Source: Flavobacterium soyae (lineage in GTDB: Bacteria > Bacteroidota > Bacteroidia > Flavobacteriales > Flavobacteriaceae). From it: a DNA stretch of 64,000 nt. A program made the translations under genes and the position numbers. Under the pieces are notes generated by a model. That model searched no databases. It saw only the letters and a program-made list of their open reading frames with translations, and was not told where the DNA came from. Positions 47,063-57,733 of the stretch are shown here, in pieces. Every line of letters starts with the position of its first letter. Within the stretch, counting starts at the first letter, position 1. The stretch is from contig NZ_JAJQXA010000003.1 of assembly GCF_021245985.1 (NCBI RefSeq), forward strand, positions 124,001 to 188,000. The letters run 5' to 3'.

Positions 47063-48541
47063 ATGAGTAAGAACCTTACTACACGATCAGAAGATTATTC
47101 TAAATGGTATAATGAACTGGTTGTCAAAGCAGATTTAGCTGAAAATTCAGGAGTTAGAGGGTGTATGGTGATCAAACCATACGGATATGCAATTTGGGAA
47201 AAAATGCAGGCAGAGTTAGATAGAATGTTTAAAGAAACAGGACATCAAAATGCTTATTTTCCTTTATTTGTTCCTAAGAGTATGTTTGAAGCGGAGGAAA
47301 AGAATGCAGAGGGATTTGCAAAGGAGTGTGCTGTTGTAACACACTATAGATTAAAGAACGATGAGGACAGACCTGGAAAATTAATGGTTGATCCTAACGC
47401 TAAATTAGAAGAAGAGCTTATTGTTCGTCCAACGAGTGAAGCAATTATCTGGTCTACATATAAAGGATGGGTTCAATCCTATAGAGATTTGCCTTTGTTG
47501 ATTAACCAATGGGCAAATGTCGTGCGTTGGGAAATGCGTACACGTTTGTTTTTAAGAACTGCAGAATTCTTGTGGCAGGAAGGACATACCGCTCATGCTA
47601 CAAAGGCAGAAGCTTTGGAAGAATCTGAAAAAATGATGAATGTATATGCTGATTTTGCTGAGAATTTCATGGCAATCCCTGTTGTAAAAGGATTTAAAAC
47701 AGAGAGTGAACGTTTTGCCGGTGCAGATGAAACATATTGTATTGAAGCATTGATGCAGGATGGAAAAGCATTACAGGCCGGAACTTCCCACTTTTTAGGT
47801 CAGAATTTTGCAAAAGCCTTTGATGTGAAATTTGCTAACGCAGAAGGAAAACAGGAACACGTTTGGGGAACTTCGTGGGGAGTTTCTACCCGATTGATGG
47901 GAGCGCTGATTATGACACATTCTGACGATCAGGGATTGGTACTGCCTCCAAATTTAGCGCCAATACAAGTTGTAATTGTTCCGATTCATAAAACGGATGA
48001 ACAACTGGCTGAAATTACAGCTGCGGTTAATGAATTGGCTGCTAAATTGAGAAAGCTTAAGATTTCGGTAAAATACGATGACAGAACAACGCAAAAACCG
48101 GGATTCAAATTTGCTGAATGGGAATTGAAAGGTGTGCCTGTTAGAATTGCTGTTGGCCCAAAAGATTTAGAAAACGGAACTTTTGAGGTTGCAAGACGTG
48201 ATAATTTATCAAAAGAAGTTGTTGCTGCAGAAAAAATCGTGGAATATGTAAATGATTTATTAGAACAGATTCAAATCGATTTATTTGACAGAGCATTAAA
48301 CTATCGTAATACTCATATTACGGAAGTAAATAATTTTGAGGAGTTTAAGCAAGTTTTAGAAGGAAAAGGCGGATTTATTTCAGCTCATTGGGATGGAACT
48401 GCTGCGACCGAAGAGAAGATAAAAGATTTGACAAAAGCAACAATTAGATGCATTCCTTTGGATGCTGTTGAAGAGGCGGGGGCCTGTGTATTTACTGGGA
48501 ATCCTTCTTCAAAAAGAGTGCTTTTTGCTAAGGCATATTAA
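47063..48541 (+). CDS. proS: Prolyl-tRNA synthetase (archaeal/eukaryote-like type)
   Basis: 492 residues. Class II core motifs: [49 protein letters not shown] and [16 protein letters not shown]. There is no long INS editing insertion as in E. coli ProRS, so this is the short type common in Bacteroidota. An anticodon-binding domain follows with a short C-terminal zinc-like region. Cytoplasmic, charges tRNA-Pro. Confidence 0.95.
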   Translation: MSKNLTTRSEDYSKWYNELVVKADLAENSGVRGCMVIKPYGYAIWEKMQAELDRMFKETGHQNAYFPLFVPKSMFEAEEKNAEGFAKECAVVTHYRLKNDEDRPGKLMVDPNAKLEEELIVRPTSEAIIWSTYKGWVQSYRDLPLLINQWANVVRWEMRTRLFLRTAEFLWQEGHTAHATKAEALEESEKMMNVYADFAENFMAIPVVKGFKTESERFAGADETYCIEALMQDGKALQAGTSHFLGQNFAKAFDVKFANAEGKQEHVWGTSWGVSTRLMGALIMTHSDDQGLVLPPNLAPIQVVIVPIHKTDEQLAEITAAVNELAAKLRKLKISVKYDDRTTQKPGFKFAEWELKGVPVRIAVGPKDLENGTFEVARRDNLSKEVVAAEKIVEYVNDLLEQIQIDLFDRALNYRNTHITEVNNFEEFKQVLEGKGGFISAHWDGTAATEEKIKDLTKATIRCIPLDAVEEAGACVFTGNPSSKRVLFAKAY

Positions 48542-48568
48542 AAAAAAATAATTTTTTTTGCCTCAACT

Positions 48569-48598
48569 ATTGTGCAACTAAAAAATAGATGTATCTTT
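48569..48598 (+). promoter_or_regulatory. Promoter of the tRNA-Glu pair
   Basis: TTG at 48569-48571, 19-base spacer, TATCTTTG at 48591-48598. Transcription would start about 48605, 15 bases before the first tRNA. Confidence 0.75.
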
Positions 48599-48619
48599 GC
48601 ATCCGCATTAGAGAAGCAC

Positions 48620-48691
48620 GGTCCGTTCGTCTATCGGTTAGGACGCCAGGTTTTCATCCTGGTAAGGGGGGTTCGATTCCCCCACGGACTA
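48620..48691 (+). tRNA. tRNA-Glu (anticodon TTC), copy 1
   Basis: 72 nt cloverleaf. Anticodon loop TTTTCAT between CCAGG and CCTGG. The T-stem is GGGGG/CCCCC and CCA is not encoded. Confidence 0.93.
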
Positions 48692-48737
48692 CAAGTTATA
48701 TTACATATTGAAGAGTTTCCAAACTTAGGAGAATTAA

Positions 48738-48809
48738 GGTCCGTTCGTCTAGGGGTTAGGACGCCAGGTTTTCATCCTGGTAACAGGGGTTCGATTCCCC
48801 TACGGACTA
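48738..48809 (+). tRNA. tRNA-Glu (anticodon TTC), copy 2
   Basis: Same length and anticodon as copy 1, 46 bases downstream. It differs in the D-loop (AGG for ATC) and in T-stem AGGGG/CCCCT, with compensated pairing. Confidence 0.93.
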
Positions 48810-48962
48810 CAAAATTAGTTGTAAATAAGTTTTGTAAAATAAAAATTGGTGTCTCGGTTTTTGTTTTATTAGTTAAAACCAAAGTGATTGTTTTGCAATT
48901 GTGGGAGGTTTTTCTTTTTTAACTAGTATTTATAATAATTATTACATCTAAAATTAAAGAAA

Positions 48963-49214
48963 ATGGCAAATCATAAGTCAGCATTAAAAAGAATCAGAAG
49001 TAACGAAAAAAGAAGAGTTCTTAACAGATATCAGCATAAGACTACTCGTAATGCTATTAAAGCGTTAAGAATAGCTACTGATAAAGCTGATGCTACTGCA
49101 AAATTATCAACTGTAATCTCTATGATTGATAAGTTAGCTAAAAAGAATATCATTCATGATAACAAAGCTTCTAACTTGAAGTCTAAATTAACAAAACACG
49201 TTGCTAAATTGTAA
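48963..49214 (+). CDS. rpsT: 30S ribosomal protein S20
   Basis: 83 residues, highly basic helical protein opening [26 protein letters not shown], the standard S20 sequence. It binds 16S rRNA in the small subunit. It follows the tRNA pair and ends at a strong terminator. Confidence 0.95.
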   Translation: MANHKSALKRIRSNEKRRVLNRYQHKTTRNAIKALRIATDKADATAKLSTVISMIDKLAKKNIIHDNKASNLKSKLTKHVAKL

Positions 49215-49240
49215 TTAACTACAATGTTACTAAATATATA

Positions 49241-49268
49241 AAAGTCCTCTTCTAGAGGACTTTTTTTT
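49241..49268 (+). terminator. rpsT terminator
   Basis: AAAGTCCTCT/AGAGGACTTT hairpin, then eight T. The rest of 49269-49535 shows no gene, only AAATTCCAAAT-type filler. Confidence 0.88.
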
Positions 49269-49535
49269 GTTTATACCTCATTGAAAAATATCAATAAAAA
49301 TTCCAATATTAAAAATTCAAATTCCAAATCATTTGTAAATGTATTGGAATTTAAAGTGAAAATGGATCTGACTCAATAGTAAAAATAGGTTCCGATGCTG
49401 GTTTTTTATTTTGAAAAGATAGAAATATCCTGTTTTATTGTATTAAGATATATTTATTCAATATATATTCTTTTCATTGAAGGTTAATCTGCTTTATATG
49501 TTTTTGTTAAAAAATAGAAATAAGAATAGTAGTTT

Positions 49536-50152
49536 TTATTTTAATTTTTCTCCCGCTAAATATATGTCAGTATCATTTCTGTTAAACAAAGTGATTCGGT
49601 AGATTCCTCCTCCAACAGTTACGATTCTGTAAACAAGTAACTCATTTAAATTTAAACCGTCTGCAAAAAAAAAGTAGTAAACGCTCCTAAATTATCATTG
49701 AGAACTGCCCTTACAGCAGTGTAATTATTTGTACCCGAATTATATTCCTCATGGCCAAAAATTGTGACAGCAAGCGTGCTGGCAGAACTGGATCGAACCT
49801 GTATGTTTCCAGTAACCCCAGAGCTTGTTTTATCGGTTAGAAACTGTATTTCTCCTAATGTTAATGTTGTATTTGCTGGAGTATTGGCGTCCAGAGTTGT
49901 ATTTGTTGATACAACTTGCGGGTATAATGCGGTAAAAACAACATCTCTGGCAGTATTTATCCCTAATACCTTTGCCGGCGTATTTGAAACAGTAGCTGAA
50001 TTGGAATTTAATTGAGTAAACCGCAATCAGCTTTCTTCAGTTGTACTGCTGTTTATTTCTAAAGTGTTGCCTGGAGTTGTTGTACCTATACCTACTTGCA
50101 CATTCAGTAAATTACCAACAAATAGGAATGTAATGATTATTAGGTTTTTCAT
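49536..50152 (-). pseudogene. Broken secreted surface-protein gene (nonsense plus frameshift)
   Basis: The ATG at 50152 begins MKNLIIITFLFVGNLLNVQ (signal peptide) then GIGTTTPGNTLEINSS, the usual head of flavobacterial tail-fibre-like surface proteins. The frame hits TGA in GAA-AGC-TGA-TTG, where relatives have Gly in SGLRFTQL. It continues as LRFTQLNSNSA and runs to a 9-A tract at 49665-49673, where a one-base shift is needed to reach FADGLNLNELLVYRI...GEKLK and the stop at 49536. Total length 617 is not a multiple of three, which supports a net frameshift. Confidence 0.8.
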
Positions 50153-50290
50153 ATTCCTTAATTTTTAAAGGATGATAATATAAGTTGTACAAAATTTTGT
50201 ACTAATATAATAACTTATTAGATACAGTTAATAATCATGATTTTTTGTGTATTGCTGTTTTAGGACTAGACAGTATTTCAGAATTTTAAC

Positions 50291-50701
50291 TTAACTGATT
50301 TTCTTTTTAAGATATTCAAGCATAGCCTGAGTAATAGGTTTAGAAAGAAAATCTATTATAATTGGGTATTTTTTTGCTTTAGCTAAATCGTCAGGATCAA
50401 TTGTAGAAGATAATACGATGACTTTCGCTGTGTTGAATTCTGCATAATCATTAGAAGTGAAATGATCTAAAAATTCCCAGCCTCCCATTACTGGCATATT
50501 TAAATCTAAAAATATTAGTTCTGGTTTTTTGTTTACTTTATTCTTGTTGTTTGTGTATTTTAAAGTATTAAAATGATGTAAAGCTTCTTCGCCATTTTGA
50601 GCAGTAATAATTTCATGCGAAAATGAAGATTTTGAAATTACTTTTTTGCATAACATCAACGTAATTGGATCGTCGTCAATGCATAAAATTTGCTCCAGCA
50701 T
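50291..50701 (-). CDS. Single-domain response regulator
   Basis: 136 residues: receiver domain only, acidic D9/D10, phospho-acceptor D66 (IFLDLNMPVMGG), VIVLSS and the conserved Lys in FLSKPIT. It lacks an output domain and lies four bases downstream of the PAS kinase, so it probably relays phosphate to another protein. Confidence 0.9.
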   Translation of the reverse strand: MLEQILCIDDDPITLMLCKKVISKSSFSHEIITAQNGEEALHHFNTLKYTNNKNKVNKKPELIFLDLNMPVMGGWEFLDHFTSNDYAEFNTAKVIVLSSTIDPDDLAKAKKYPIIIDFLSKPITQAMLEYLKKKIS

Positions 50702-50705
50702 AGCG

Positions 50706-52415
50706 TTAATTTTTAAATGTTATAGTAAATGTGGTGCCTTTATTGACCTCACTATCAATACTAATTGTTCCTCCCATAGTTTCTACCTGAGATTTTACAA
50801 GATACAAACCTAATCCTTTACTGTCAGGATAATTATGAAATCTTTGGTAAAGTCCAAAAACTTTGTCACGGTTTCTTTCCAGATCAATTCCAATTCCGTT
50901 GTCTTTAAAGGTTAAAATGGCGTGATGATCTATTTGCTCTGCTGTAATTGATATTTTTAGTTTTCTGTTTTCAGATTTGTATTTTATTGAATTTGTCAAC
51001 AGATTTAATAAAATGCTTTCAATATAAGCCTTATTAGTGTTTAAAAGCGGAACCCTGTCAAACTTTAGTTTAATAATAGGTTTATGTAATTCTATTTGAA
51101 AAGAGAGCTGGCTAAAAACATTTTCGAAAACTTCTTTTAAAGATACCTCTTCTTTTTGCATCGAAGGATTGTCTTTAATGATAATTACTTTTACTAAATC
51201 ATTTATGGTTTCGTTCAATAAATGTGTTGATTTTGTAAAACCGGCCAGAATTTCTTCCAGTTCTTCGTTCTCGATAGGAATATCTTCGATAAGATTTAAA
51301 AGTCCGATTAAATTTGACAATGGTGCGCGAAGGTTGTGCGATGTTATATAGGAGAACTGTTTTAGATCTTTATTGTTTTGCGTAAGTTCCCGAATAAGAT
51401 GTTCTTTTTCTGTTTCCAGTTTCTTTTCGTCAGTAATATCTCTTTGAATAGAAATCCAGTGTGTAATTACTCCCTCGTTATTGAAAATTGGAATCATTGC
51501 AAAACGAACCCAATATTCTTCTTGTGTTTTTGTATATGTTATGGTTTCAATTACACATTCTTCTTCATTTTTTATGGCCCGTAAAAGTTTTTTTAATTCC
51601 TCTGAATCAGATTTTGGGCCTTTAAATATATTGGTTGACTTTCCGATAATTTCATCTGACTGATAACCGGACATTTGCGAAAATGCTGGATTTACGTAAA
51701 CAATTTTCGGTATTTTACGATCGTGTGAGTTGGCTTCGGTAATCAAAATAGAGTCTTTAGATTGTGTAATTACAGTTTCTAAAAGTTTTAATCGCTGTTC
51801 TTCTTCTTTTTGTTTGGTAATATCCTGAATAGCCCCAATCATTCTAATGGCTCTTCCGTTTTCATCTTTAAGTAAAAAACCTCGGTCCAAAACATATTTA
51901 TAAGTTCCGTCGGCGCATCTAAATCGGTATTGATCCTGCCATTTTTCTGTTTTTTGCTCAATAAAAGAGTATAATTTGATAGACATTCGAATGCTGTCTT
52001 CGGGATGAATTTTGTCAAACCACCACTTTGAAGTCTTTCCAACTTCTTCCGGATTATAGCCAAAAACGCTTTCAATTCCTTTGTTCCAATTTATGGTGTC
52101 TTCCTGAATTTTCCAGTCCCAAATAGTGTCACTTGTTGCCTTTGCAACAATGTCGTATTTTTCGTTTGATTCCTTAATTTCTTCGTTTGTACTTTTTAAT
52201 TTCTGAAAAATAGAAATATTTTTAGTTTCATTTACTGAAAGTATATATTTGAAGATGAATGCAGTAGCTATTATGAAAAAGACGTCTTTTGCAAAAAACA
52301 AATAAGAATATTTTGCTTCAAAAAAGTGCTCTGTGAGTAAATTATGGCAGACTATTGCCATAATTAGCGATATGATAACGTAAACGAGAGTAATTTGGAG
52401 AGTTTTACTTTTCAT
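50706..52415 (-). CDS. PAS-PAS sensor histidine kinase
   Basis: 569 residues. Two membrane helices (about 6-30 and 38-60), PAS/PAC 1 (about 86-200, TIWDWKIQEDTINW), PAS/PAC 2 (about 210-330, QSKDSILIT...NPAFSQMSGYQSDEIIG). HisKA has SHNLRAPLSNL and HATPase has NLLTNSIKYKS, DNGIGID and GLGLYLVKSQ. The short loop between helices means input is likely intracellular. Paired with the receiver downstream. Confidence 0.92.
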   Translation of the reverse strand: MKSKTLQITLVYVIISLIMAIVCHNLLTEHFFEAKYSYLFFAKDVFFIIATAFIFKYILSVNETKNISIFQKLKSTNEEIKESNEKYDIVAKATSDTIWDWKIQEDTINWNKGIESVFGYNPEEVGKTSKWWFDKIHPEDSIRMSIKLYSFIEQKTEKWQDQYRFRCADGTYKYVLDRGFLLKDENGRAIRMIGAIQDITKQKEEEQRLKLLETVITQSKDSILITEANSHDRKIPKIVYVNPAFSQMSGYQSDEIIGKSTNIFKGPKSDSEELKKLLRAIKNEEECVIETITYTKTQEEYWVRFAMIPIFNNEGVITHWISIQRDITDEKKLETEKEHLIRELTQNNKDLKQFSYITSHNLRAPLSNLIGLLNLIEDIPIENEELEEILAGFTKSTHLLNETINDLVKVIIIKDNPSMQKEEVSLKEVFENVFSQLSFQIELHKPIIKLKFDRVPLLNTNKAYIESILLNLLTNSIKYKSENRKLKISITAEQIDHHAILTFKDNGIGIDLERNRDKVFGLYQRFHNYPDSKGLGLYLVKSQVETMGGTISIDSEVNKGTTFTITFKN

Positions 52416-52556
52416 TACTCAAATATAGTTAAATTAACTATAATTAAACAATAAGTAAAGTTCATTTTGAGGTTCAAATTAACAGTAGATTAATGAACTA
52501 ATTACTTGTATATACGCAAACTATCGCAGAAACGTTTTTTTTATCAAAATAAAGTG

Positions 52557-52564
52557 TACTTTTG
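52557..52564 (+). promoter_or_regulatory. TAnnTTTG box for typA
   Basis: TACTTTTG, 20 bases before the ATG at 52584; a TTG at the -33 position was not found. Confidence 0.45.
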
Positions 52565-52583
52565 CACCCATTAAAAATAACAA

Positions 52584-54380
52584 ATGGAATCTATTAGAAA
52601 TATTGCAATTATTGCCCACGTCGATCACGGTAAAACCACTTTGGTTGATAAAATTATGTATCACTGTCAATTATTTCGTGAAAACGAAAATACAGGTGAT
52701 TTAATTCTTGATAATAACGATTTAGAGCGTGAGAGAGGTATTACTATTACTTCTAAAAACGTTTCTGTTCAGTACAAAGGAACAAAAATCAATATTATTG
52801 ATACTCCGGGTCACGCCGATTTTGGAGGTGAAGTAGAACGTGTATTGAACATGGCCGATGGTGTATGTTTGCTAGTGGATGCTTTTGAAGGACCAATGCC
52901 GCAAACGCGTTTTGTATTACAAAAAGCTATTGACTTAGGTTTAAAGCCATGTGTAGTTATTAATAAAGTTGACAAAGAAAACTGTACTCCTGAAGAAGTT
53001 CATGAAAAAGTTTTTGACTTAATGTTTGAATTAGGTGCAACTGAAGAGCAATTAGATTTCCCAACTGTTTACGGTTCTGCTAAAAACAACTGGATGTCTG
53101 ATGACTGGAAAAACCAAACAGAAAACATTGAACCATTATTAGATATGGTTATTAAAAATGTTCCTGCTCCTAAAGTTTCTGAGGGTACTCCGCAAATGCT
53201 GATTACATCTTTAGATTTCTCTTCTTTTACAGGTCGTATCGCTATTGGGCGTCTTGAAAGAGGTGTTTTAAAAGAAGGAATGCCAATTTCTTTAGTAAAA
53301 AGAGATGGTAAAGTTATCAAATCAAGAATTAAAGAATTACATACTTTCGAAGGTTTAGGCCGTAGAAAAGTGGAAGAAGTTGTTGCCGGAGATATTTGTG
53401 CAATTGTTGGGGTTGAAGGTTTTGAAATTGGTGATACTATTGCTGATTTTGAAAATCCGGAAGCTTTACAAACTATTGCTATCGATGAGCCAACAATGAG
53501 TATGTTATTTACAATTAACGATTCACCTTTCTTTGGTAAAGAAGGTAAATTTGTTACTTCTAGACATATTAGAGACAGATTGACAAAAGAGCTTGAGAAA
53601 AACTTAGCAATGAAAGTTGGAGAAACTGATTCTGCTGATAAATTCATGGTTTTTGGTCGTGGTGTATTACACTTATCTGTACTTATCGAAACAATGAGAA
53701 GAGAAGGTTACGAGCTTCAAATTGGTCAGCCGCAAGTTATCATCAAAGAAATTGATGGTAAAAAATGTGAGCCAATTGAGGAATTAACTATCGACTTACC
53801 AGAAAACCTTTCAGGTAGAGCAGTTGAATTCGTAACAATTCGTAAAGGAGAAATGCTTTCTATGGAAGGTAAAGGAGAGCGTATGATTATTAAATTTAAT
53901 ATTCCATCTCGTGGAATTATTGGTTTAAGAAATCAATTGCTTACTGCTACTGCTGGTGAAGCTATTATGGCGCACCGTTTCATCGGGTACGAACCATACA
54001 AAGGAGAAATTCCTGGACGTAACAACGGTTCATTAATCTCTATGGAAAACGGAAAAGCAATTCCTTACTCTATTGATAAATTACAAGATCGTGGTAAATT
54101 CTTCGTTGATCCTAACGAGGATATTTATGAAGGTCAGGTTATTGGAGAGAATACTCGCAGCGACGATATGACTGTTAACGTTACTAAAACGAAAAAACTT
54201 TCAAACGTACGTTCTTCCGGAGCTGACGATAAAGCAAGAATTATTCCTGCTATCAAATTCTCTTTAGAAGAAGCTTTAGAGTACATTCAAAAAGATGAAT
54301 ATGTTGAAGTTACTCCAAAATCTCTTCGTTTAAGAAAAATTTACTTAAGTGAGACAGATAGAAAAAGATTTAAAATCTAA
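52584..54380 (+). CDS. typA: GTPase TypA/BipA
   Basis: 598 residues. GTPase motifs [25 protein letters not shown] and NKVDKEN, then domains II, III and V and the BipA-type C-terminal domain ([12 protein letters not shown]..., [13 protein letters not shown]). A ribosome-associated translational GTPase for stress and ribosome assembly. Its length is standard. Confidence 0.96.
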   Translation: MESIRNIAIIAHVDHGKTTLVDKIMYHCQLFRENENTGDLILDNNDLERERGITITSKNVSVQYKGTKINIIDTPGHADFGGEVERVLNMADGVCLLVDAFEGPMPQTRFVLQKAIDLGLKPCVVINKVDKENCTPEEVHEKVFDLMFELGATEEQLDFPTVYGSAKNNWMSDDWKNQTENIEPLLDMVIKNVPAPKVSEGTPQMLITSLDFSSFTGRIAIGRLERGVLKEGMPISLVKRDGKVIKSRIKELHTFEGLGRRKVEEVVAGDICAIVGVEGFEIGDTIADFENPEALQTIAIDEPTMSMLFTINDSPFFGKEGKFVTSRHIRDRLTKELEKNLAMKVGETDSADKFMVFGRGVLHLSVLIETMRREGYELQIGQPQVIIKEIDGKKCEPIEELTIDLPENLSGRAVEFVTIRKGEMLSMEGKGERMIIKFNIPSRGIIGLRNQLLTATAGEAIMAHRFIGYEPYKGEIPGRNNGSLISMENGKAIPYSIDKLQDRGKFFVDPNEDIYEGQVIGENTRSDDMTVNVTKTKKLSNVRSSGADDKARIIPAIKFSLEEALEYIQKDEYVEVTPKSLRLRKIYLSETDRKRFKI

Positions 54381-54401
54381 TTAGATTTAAATTTCAATAT
54401 A

Positions 54402-54437
54402 AAATCCCAAATTCCAATAGGAGTTTGGGATTTTTTT
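54402..54437 (+). terminator. typA terminator
   Basis: AAATCCCAAA with TTTGGGATTT stem followed by T residues. Downstream are copies of ATTGGAATTT filler and an ATCC-GAAGCC-TCGGGAT palindrome (54499-54515). Confidence 0.8.
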
Positions 54438-54534
54438 ATGATTTAAACCCGAATTTTTATACAATTGGAATTTAGATTTTAAGTATTGGAATTTGGATTT
54501 TATCCGAAGCCTCGGGATTGGAATTTCAAAAAAA

Positions 54535-56874
54535 TTATCTTTTCAAACTAAAATGCCCTTTCACATTTCTGCCGTCTGCAAAAATTAAAGTAAACCAATA
54601 ATCATCAGAAGGAAGCGGCTGTCCGTTAAGAATACCGTTCCATCCCGGGCTGTTTTGGTTCATTTGTTTTAAAAGTTTTCCGTAGCGGTCAAAAATATTT
54701 AAGGTATAATTGGGCAGTAAATTTGAGTCACCAATAAGCCATAAGTCGTTGTAAGTATCGCCGTTTGGAGTAAAAAATCTAGGATAATCTAAAACATATA
54801 CAACAAATACATTAGACAATCCGCAGCCATTTTTATCTCTTGCAGCTGCATTATAAGTTCCGGCTGGTACACTTGTAAATAGCGGTTCGTTTTGAAAAGT
54901 TTCTCCGTCTAATGAAAATTCATAATTTCCAACTCCGGTATATTCAATTGAAACAGAATTATCATTTCCTGAAAAATCTTTTACAGCTGCATTCGTTATG
55001 ATTGCAGGTTCAGATAAAATAACCTTAAAATCTTTTGTTTTTTCGCAGCCATTCGCATCAGTTACGGTTACTGAATAATCGCCGGGAACAGTTATGACAG
55101 TAGAATTTGAAGTTTCTCCGTTGCTCCATAAATAACTGCTAAAACCAGCCGCTACAGACAAAGTTGTATTTCCATTTTGGCATAAAAATACAGATTCATC
55201 CTGAAAATTTGGCGGATTAAAAGTATTCACAACAAGATCGACAGGTACAACATCATAACAATCCGGTCCGTTTACAACTCTGGCATATATCCTTTGATTA
55301 TAAGCTGTTGTATTTTTAAAGATATTAGGTAATGCATTTATTTCAACCAAAGCATCATTTGCATTTAAATAATAAGCAGCAATTAATCCGTTTGGAAGAC
55401 CTGAAGTTACTACTGGCGTAACTTCTGCATTCAAATCAAATTGATAAAGTCCATCCTGAATTTCGTCTCGGTCACAAGTACTTATCGGACTAGGGTCTGG
55501 AATTGATGTAGGAGCAATTTTTAACGTTACTTCGGCAATTTTAAAACAGCCAAATTCATTTTCTAATCTGGCATATACAATTTGATCTGCATATTTATTG
55601 ATATACATTTCAGGTTTTACAATTTTATTTGTTTTAGTCTGCGCCTGAGCCAATGTTTCATAATACCCTTCATTAATAATATAAGCAGCATTATTTTTAA
55701 CAATATTGTTCGCTTTATCTAAATTGAAAATTGAAATTCCATCTGTATTGTCATCACATTGAAATAAAGAAGTATTTGCGGAAAGAATTTCGGGAGCATA
55801 ATCAATTTTTATTTCTCCTGATAATACACATGTTGTACCAATAACAGTAGCCTCAACTTTGTAATTTCCTGCACTTACAACCTTATAAGCTGCATTTGTG
55901 CCAAGGGTATTAGTAGGGTCATCTTTTCTAAACCATCTAAAAGTATAAGTTGCGGGATCAAGATTGCTGTCAAGATCAATTTCTTCTCCAAAACAAGCAG
56001 GATTGTTTGCGGCAGTAGTACGATCTTCACCAAGCAAAATTTTTGAAGCAAAACTTCCGGCTTCAAGGAAAATTGCAGATTCCAGATATCTATAAGTGTC
56101 ATCGGCCACGACAAGTTTTACATGATATGTTTTTCCGGTAGTAACTGTAGTCTGCGCAGTCATAACAACAGTTTGTCCGGCATAATTTACTGGACTGGTA
56201 TTGTTATTTAGACCATGAAAATAATTTTCATTTGAAGCTGCACAGCCTTGATAATTAATTCCTCCAGGTCTTGTACCGGGTTCAATTTTCGGGCGGATAT
56301 TTACAGAAGAAACAGGCGTAGTTGTATTAGGTAATACAGCTAAATTTTTATAAGGATCTGCTGTTCCTGCTTCTTTAATTAAAAAAGCAAATCCATCTGA
56401 AAACTGACACGGATAATCGTACTGATACTCATTTGACGCAAAAATATAATTAAAACTTAATGCACTTGTATAAGCAATAAAATCAAATTCTAATACCGTT
56501 GCGTTTATAGAATGAATACCTAATATCTGATCGAGATCACTGTCGCCAAGCCAGTTAGGGCTGTCGCTGCTTGTAAGGTCACTAACAAAAGGCCCAACGG
56601 CACTTTCGGCTGTAGATGTTGCCAGTACTATTCCTTCGGCAAAAGGGAAATTGCTTCCGTTACTATTAAAATAAGCAAAACTTTGTTTACCCGGCCTAAA
56701 ATTATCACCTGTACCGGTTGAACCTGATGCAGCAGCGCACGAACTATTCACCAGAATATTTTCAATAAGCTGCTGCGGTGTTTTTTGATCATCAATAGTA
56801 ATAAATTGCGCATTTACCTTTGTAGATAAACAGCATAAAAACAGAATAATTAAAAAACTTTTTGCCTGATTCAT
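54535..56874 (-). CDS. Choice-of-anchor L protein with T9SS type B sorting domain
   Basis: 779 residues with signal peptide (1-22). Choice-of-anchor L domain (about 25-280, LGDSDLDQILG and FIFASNEYQYDY-type positions), several Ig-like/PKD-like segments (including ISTCDRDEIQDGLYQFDLN), then the gliding-associated C-terminal domain from about 690 (PRFFTPNGDTYNDLW, FDRYGKLL, WNGILNGQPLPSDDYWF). The latter is the type B T9SS signal for secretion and surface attachment. It is 15 bases after the ABC permease gene. Confidence 0.9.
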   Translation of the reverse strand: MNQAKSFLIILFLCCLSTKVNAQFITIDDQKTPQQLIENILVNSSCAAASGSTGTGDNFRPGKQSFAYFNSNGSNFPFAEGIVLATSTAESAVGPFVSDLTSSDSPNWLGDSDLDQILGIHSINATVLEFDFIAYTSALSFNYIFASNEYQYDYPCQFSDGFAFLIKEAGTADPYKNLAVLPNTTTPVSSVNIRPKIEPGTRPGGINYQGCAASNENYFHGLNNNTSPVNYAGQTVVMTAQTTVTTGKTYHVKLVVADDTYRYLESAIFLEAGSFASKILLGEDRTTAANNPACFGEEIDLDSNLDPATYTFRWFRKDDPTNTLGTNAAYKVVSAGNYKVEATVIGTTCVLSGEIKIDYAPEILSANTSLFQCDDNTDGISIFNLDKANNIVKNNAAYIINEGYYETLAQAQTKTNKIVKPEMYINKYADQIVYARLENEFGCFKIAEVTLKIAPTSIPDPSPISTCDRDEIQDGLYQFDLNAEVTPVVTSGLPNGLIAAYYLNANDALVEINALPNIFKNTTAYNQRIYARVVNGPDCYDVVPVDLVVNTFNPPNFQDESVFLCQNGNTTLSVAAGFSSYLWSNGETSNSTVITVPGDYSVTVTDANGCEKTKDFKVILSEPAIITNAAVKDFSGNDNSVSIEYTGVGNYEFSLDGETFQNEPLFTSVPAGTYNAAARDKNGCGLSNVFVVYVLDYPRFFTPNGDTYNDLWLIGDSNLLPNYTLNIFDRYGKLLKQMNQNSPGWNGILNGQPLPSDDYWFTLIFADGRNVKGHFSLKR

Positions 56875-56889
56875 AGTGTAGCAAATATA

Positions 56890-57726
56890 CTACAAATCCC
56901 GATTTTTTAATAATTTGTAAGAAAAATATACAAATAAAAATGTCCAGATTAATACAATTAGAATTGCAAAGTAACTTACACTATAATCGATATCTGTATT
57001 AATTCCCATTTGTGAACCAATATTCTTGACTACAGATAATCTTGGGCCGGGATTAACAATTAAATTAGACATTGATTCTAAAGGAAGGAATTGTGTAATT
57101 TTTTCATCGGTGTTGCTGTCAGGAAAAATACTAAAGGCCAAGTAACCTCTAATTATGGCTTCGATTATATTCCAAACTAAAAGAAAACCTAATGCAAAAG
57201 CAGATCGTTTTACCAAAATTCCAAGAAATAAACAGAACGAAAAGAATCCAGTTAATTTTACGAAAAAGGCTAAAAGATAATCTAAGTCACTAAAAATAAT
57301 ATCAAGTTCAGTATAAGAAGAAAAAATTAACCCTAATATTAAACTCATAACAAAAATAAAAACAGTTGAAGCAGCTGAAAATAAAACTACAGTTAGGAAT
57401 TTCGAGAGAATAAATTCTTTTTTACTCAAACCGTCAATTAAATTTTGTTTTAATGTTCCATAACTGTATTCGTTAGCCATCATGGAAACAATTACGATAG
57501 CAAGAAATAATTTCAGAATAGCGGCAACATAAGTATTAAAATGCCATATAAAAGGAAAATTGAAGATTCCCATCTCTGCCAAATGAAGTTTAATAGGGCC
57601 AATATTAAATTTAATAGAAGCAATTAAAGCTATAAATGAAAGTAAAATAAAATAGGTTAATGTTAAAATACGACTGGCTTTATTCATCCAGATTTTTTGT
57701 AATTCTATAGAGATAAGTCTTTTCAT
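56890..57726 (-). CDS. ABC-2-type transporter permease
   Basis: 278 residues and six hydrophobic segments, with the EYSYGTLKQNLIDGLSKKEFILSK coupling stretch of ABC-2/YfiM-like permeases. Inner membrane. Start is seven bases after the ATPase stop. Substrate unknown. Confidence 0.88.
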   Translation of the reverse strand: MKRLISIELQKIWMNKASRILTLTYFILLSFIALIASIKFNIGPIKLHLAEMGIFNFPFIWHFNTYVAAILKLFLAIVIVSMMANEYSYGTLKQNLIDGLSKKEFILSKFLTVVLFSAASTVFIFVMSLILGLIFSSYTELDIIFSDLDYLLAFFVKLTGFFSFCLFLGILVKRSAFALGFLLVWNIIEAIIRGYLAFSIFPDSNTDEKITQFLPLESMSNLIVNPGPRLSVVKNIGSQMGINTDIDYSVSYFAILIVLIWTFLFVYFSYKLLKNRDL

Positions 57727-57733
57727 GGCTTAG

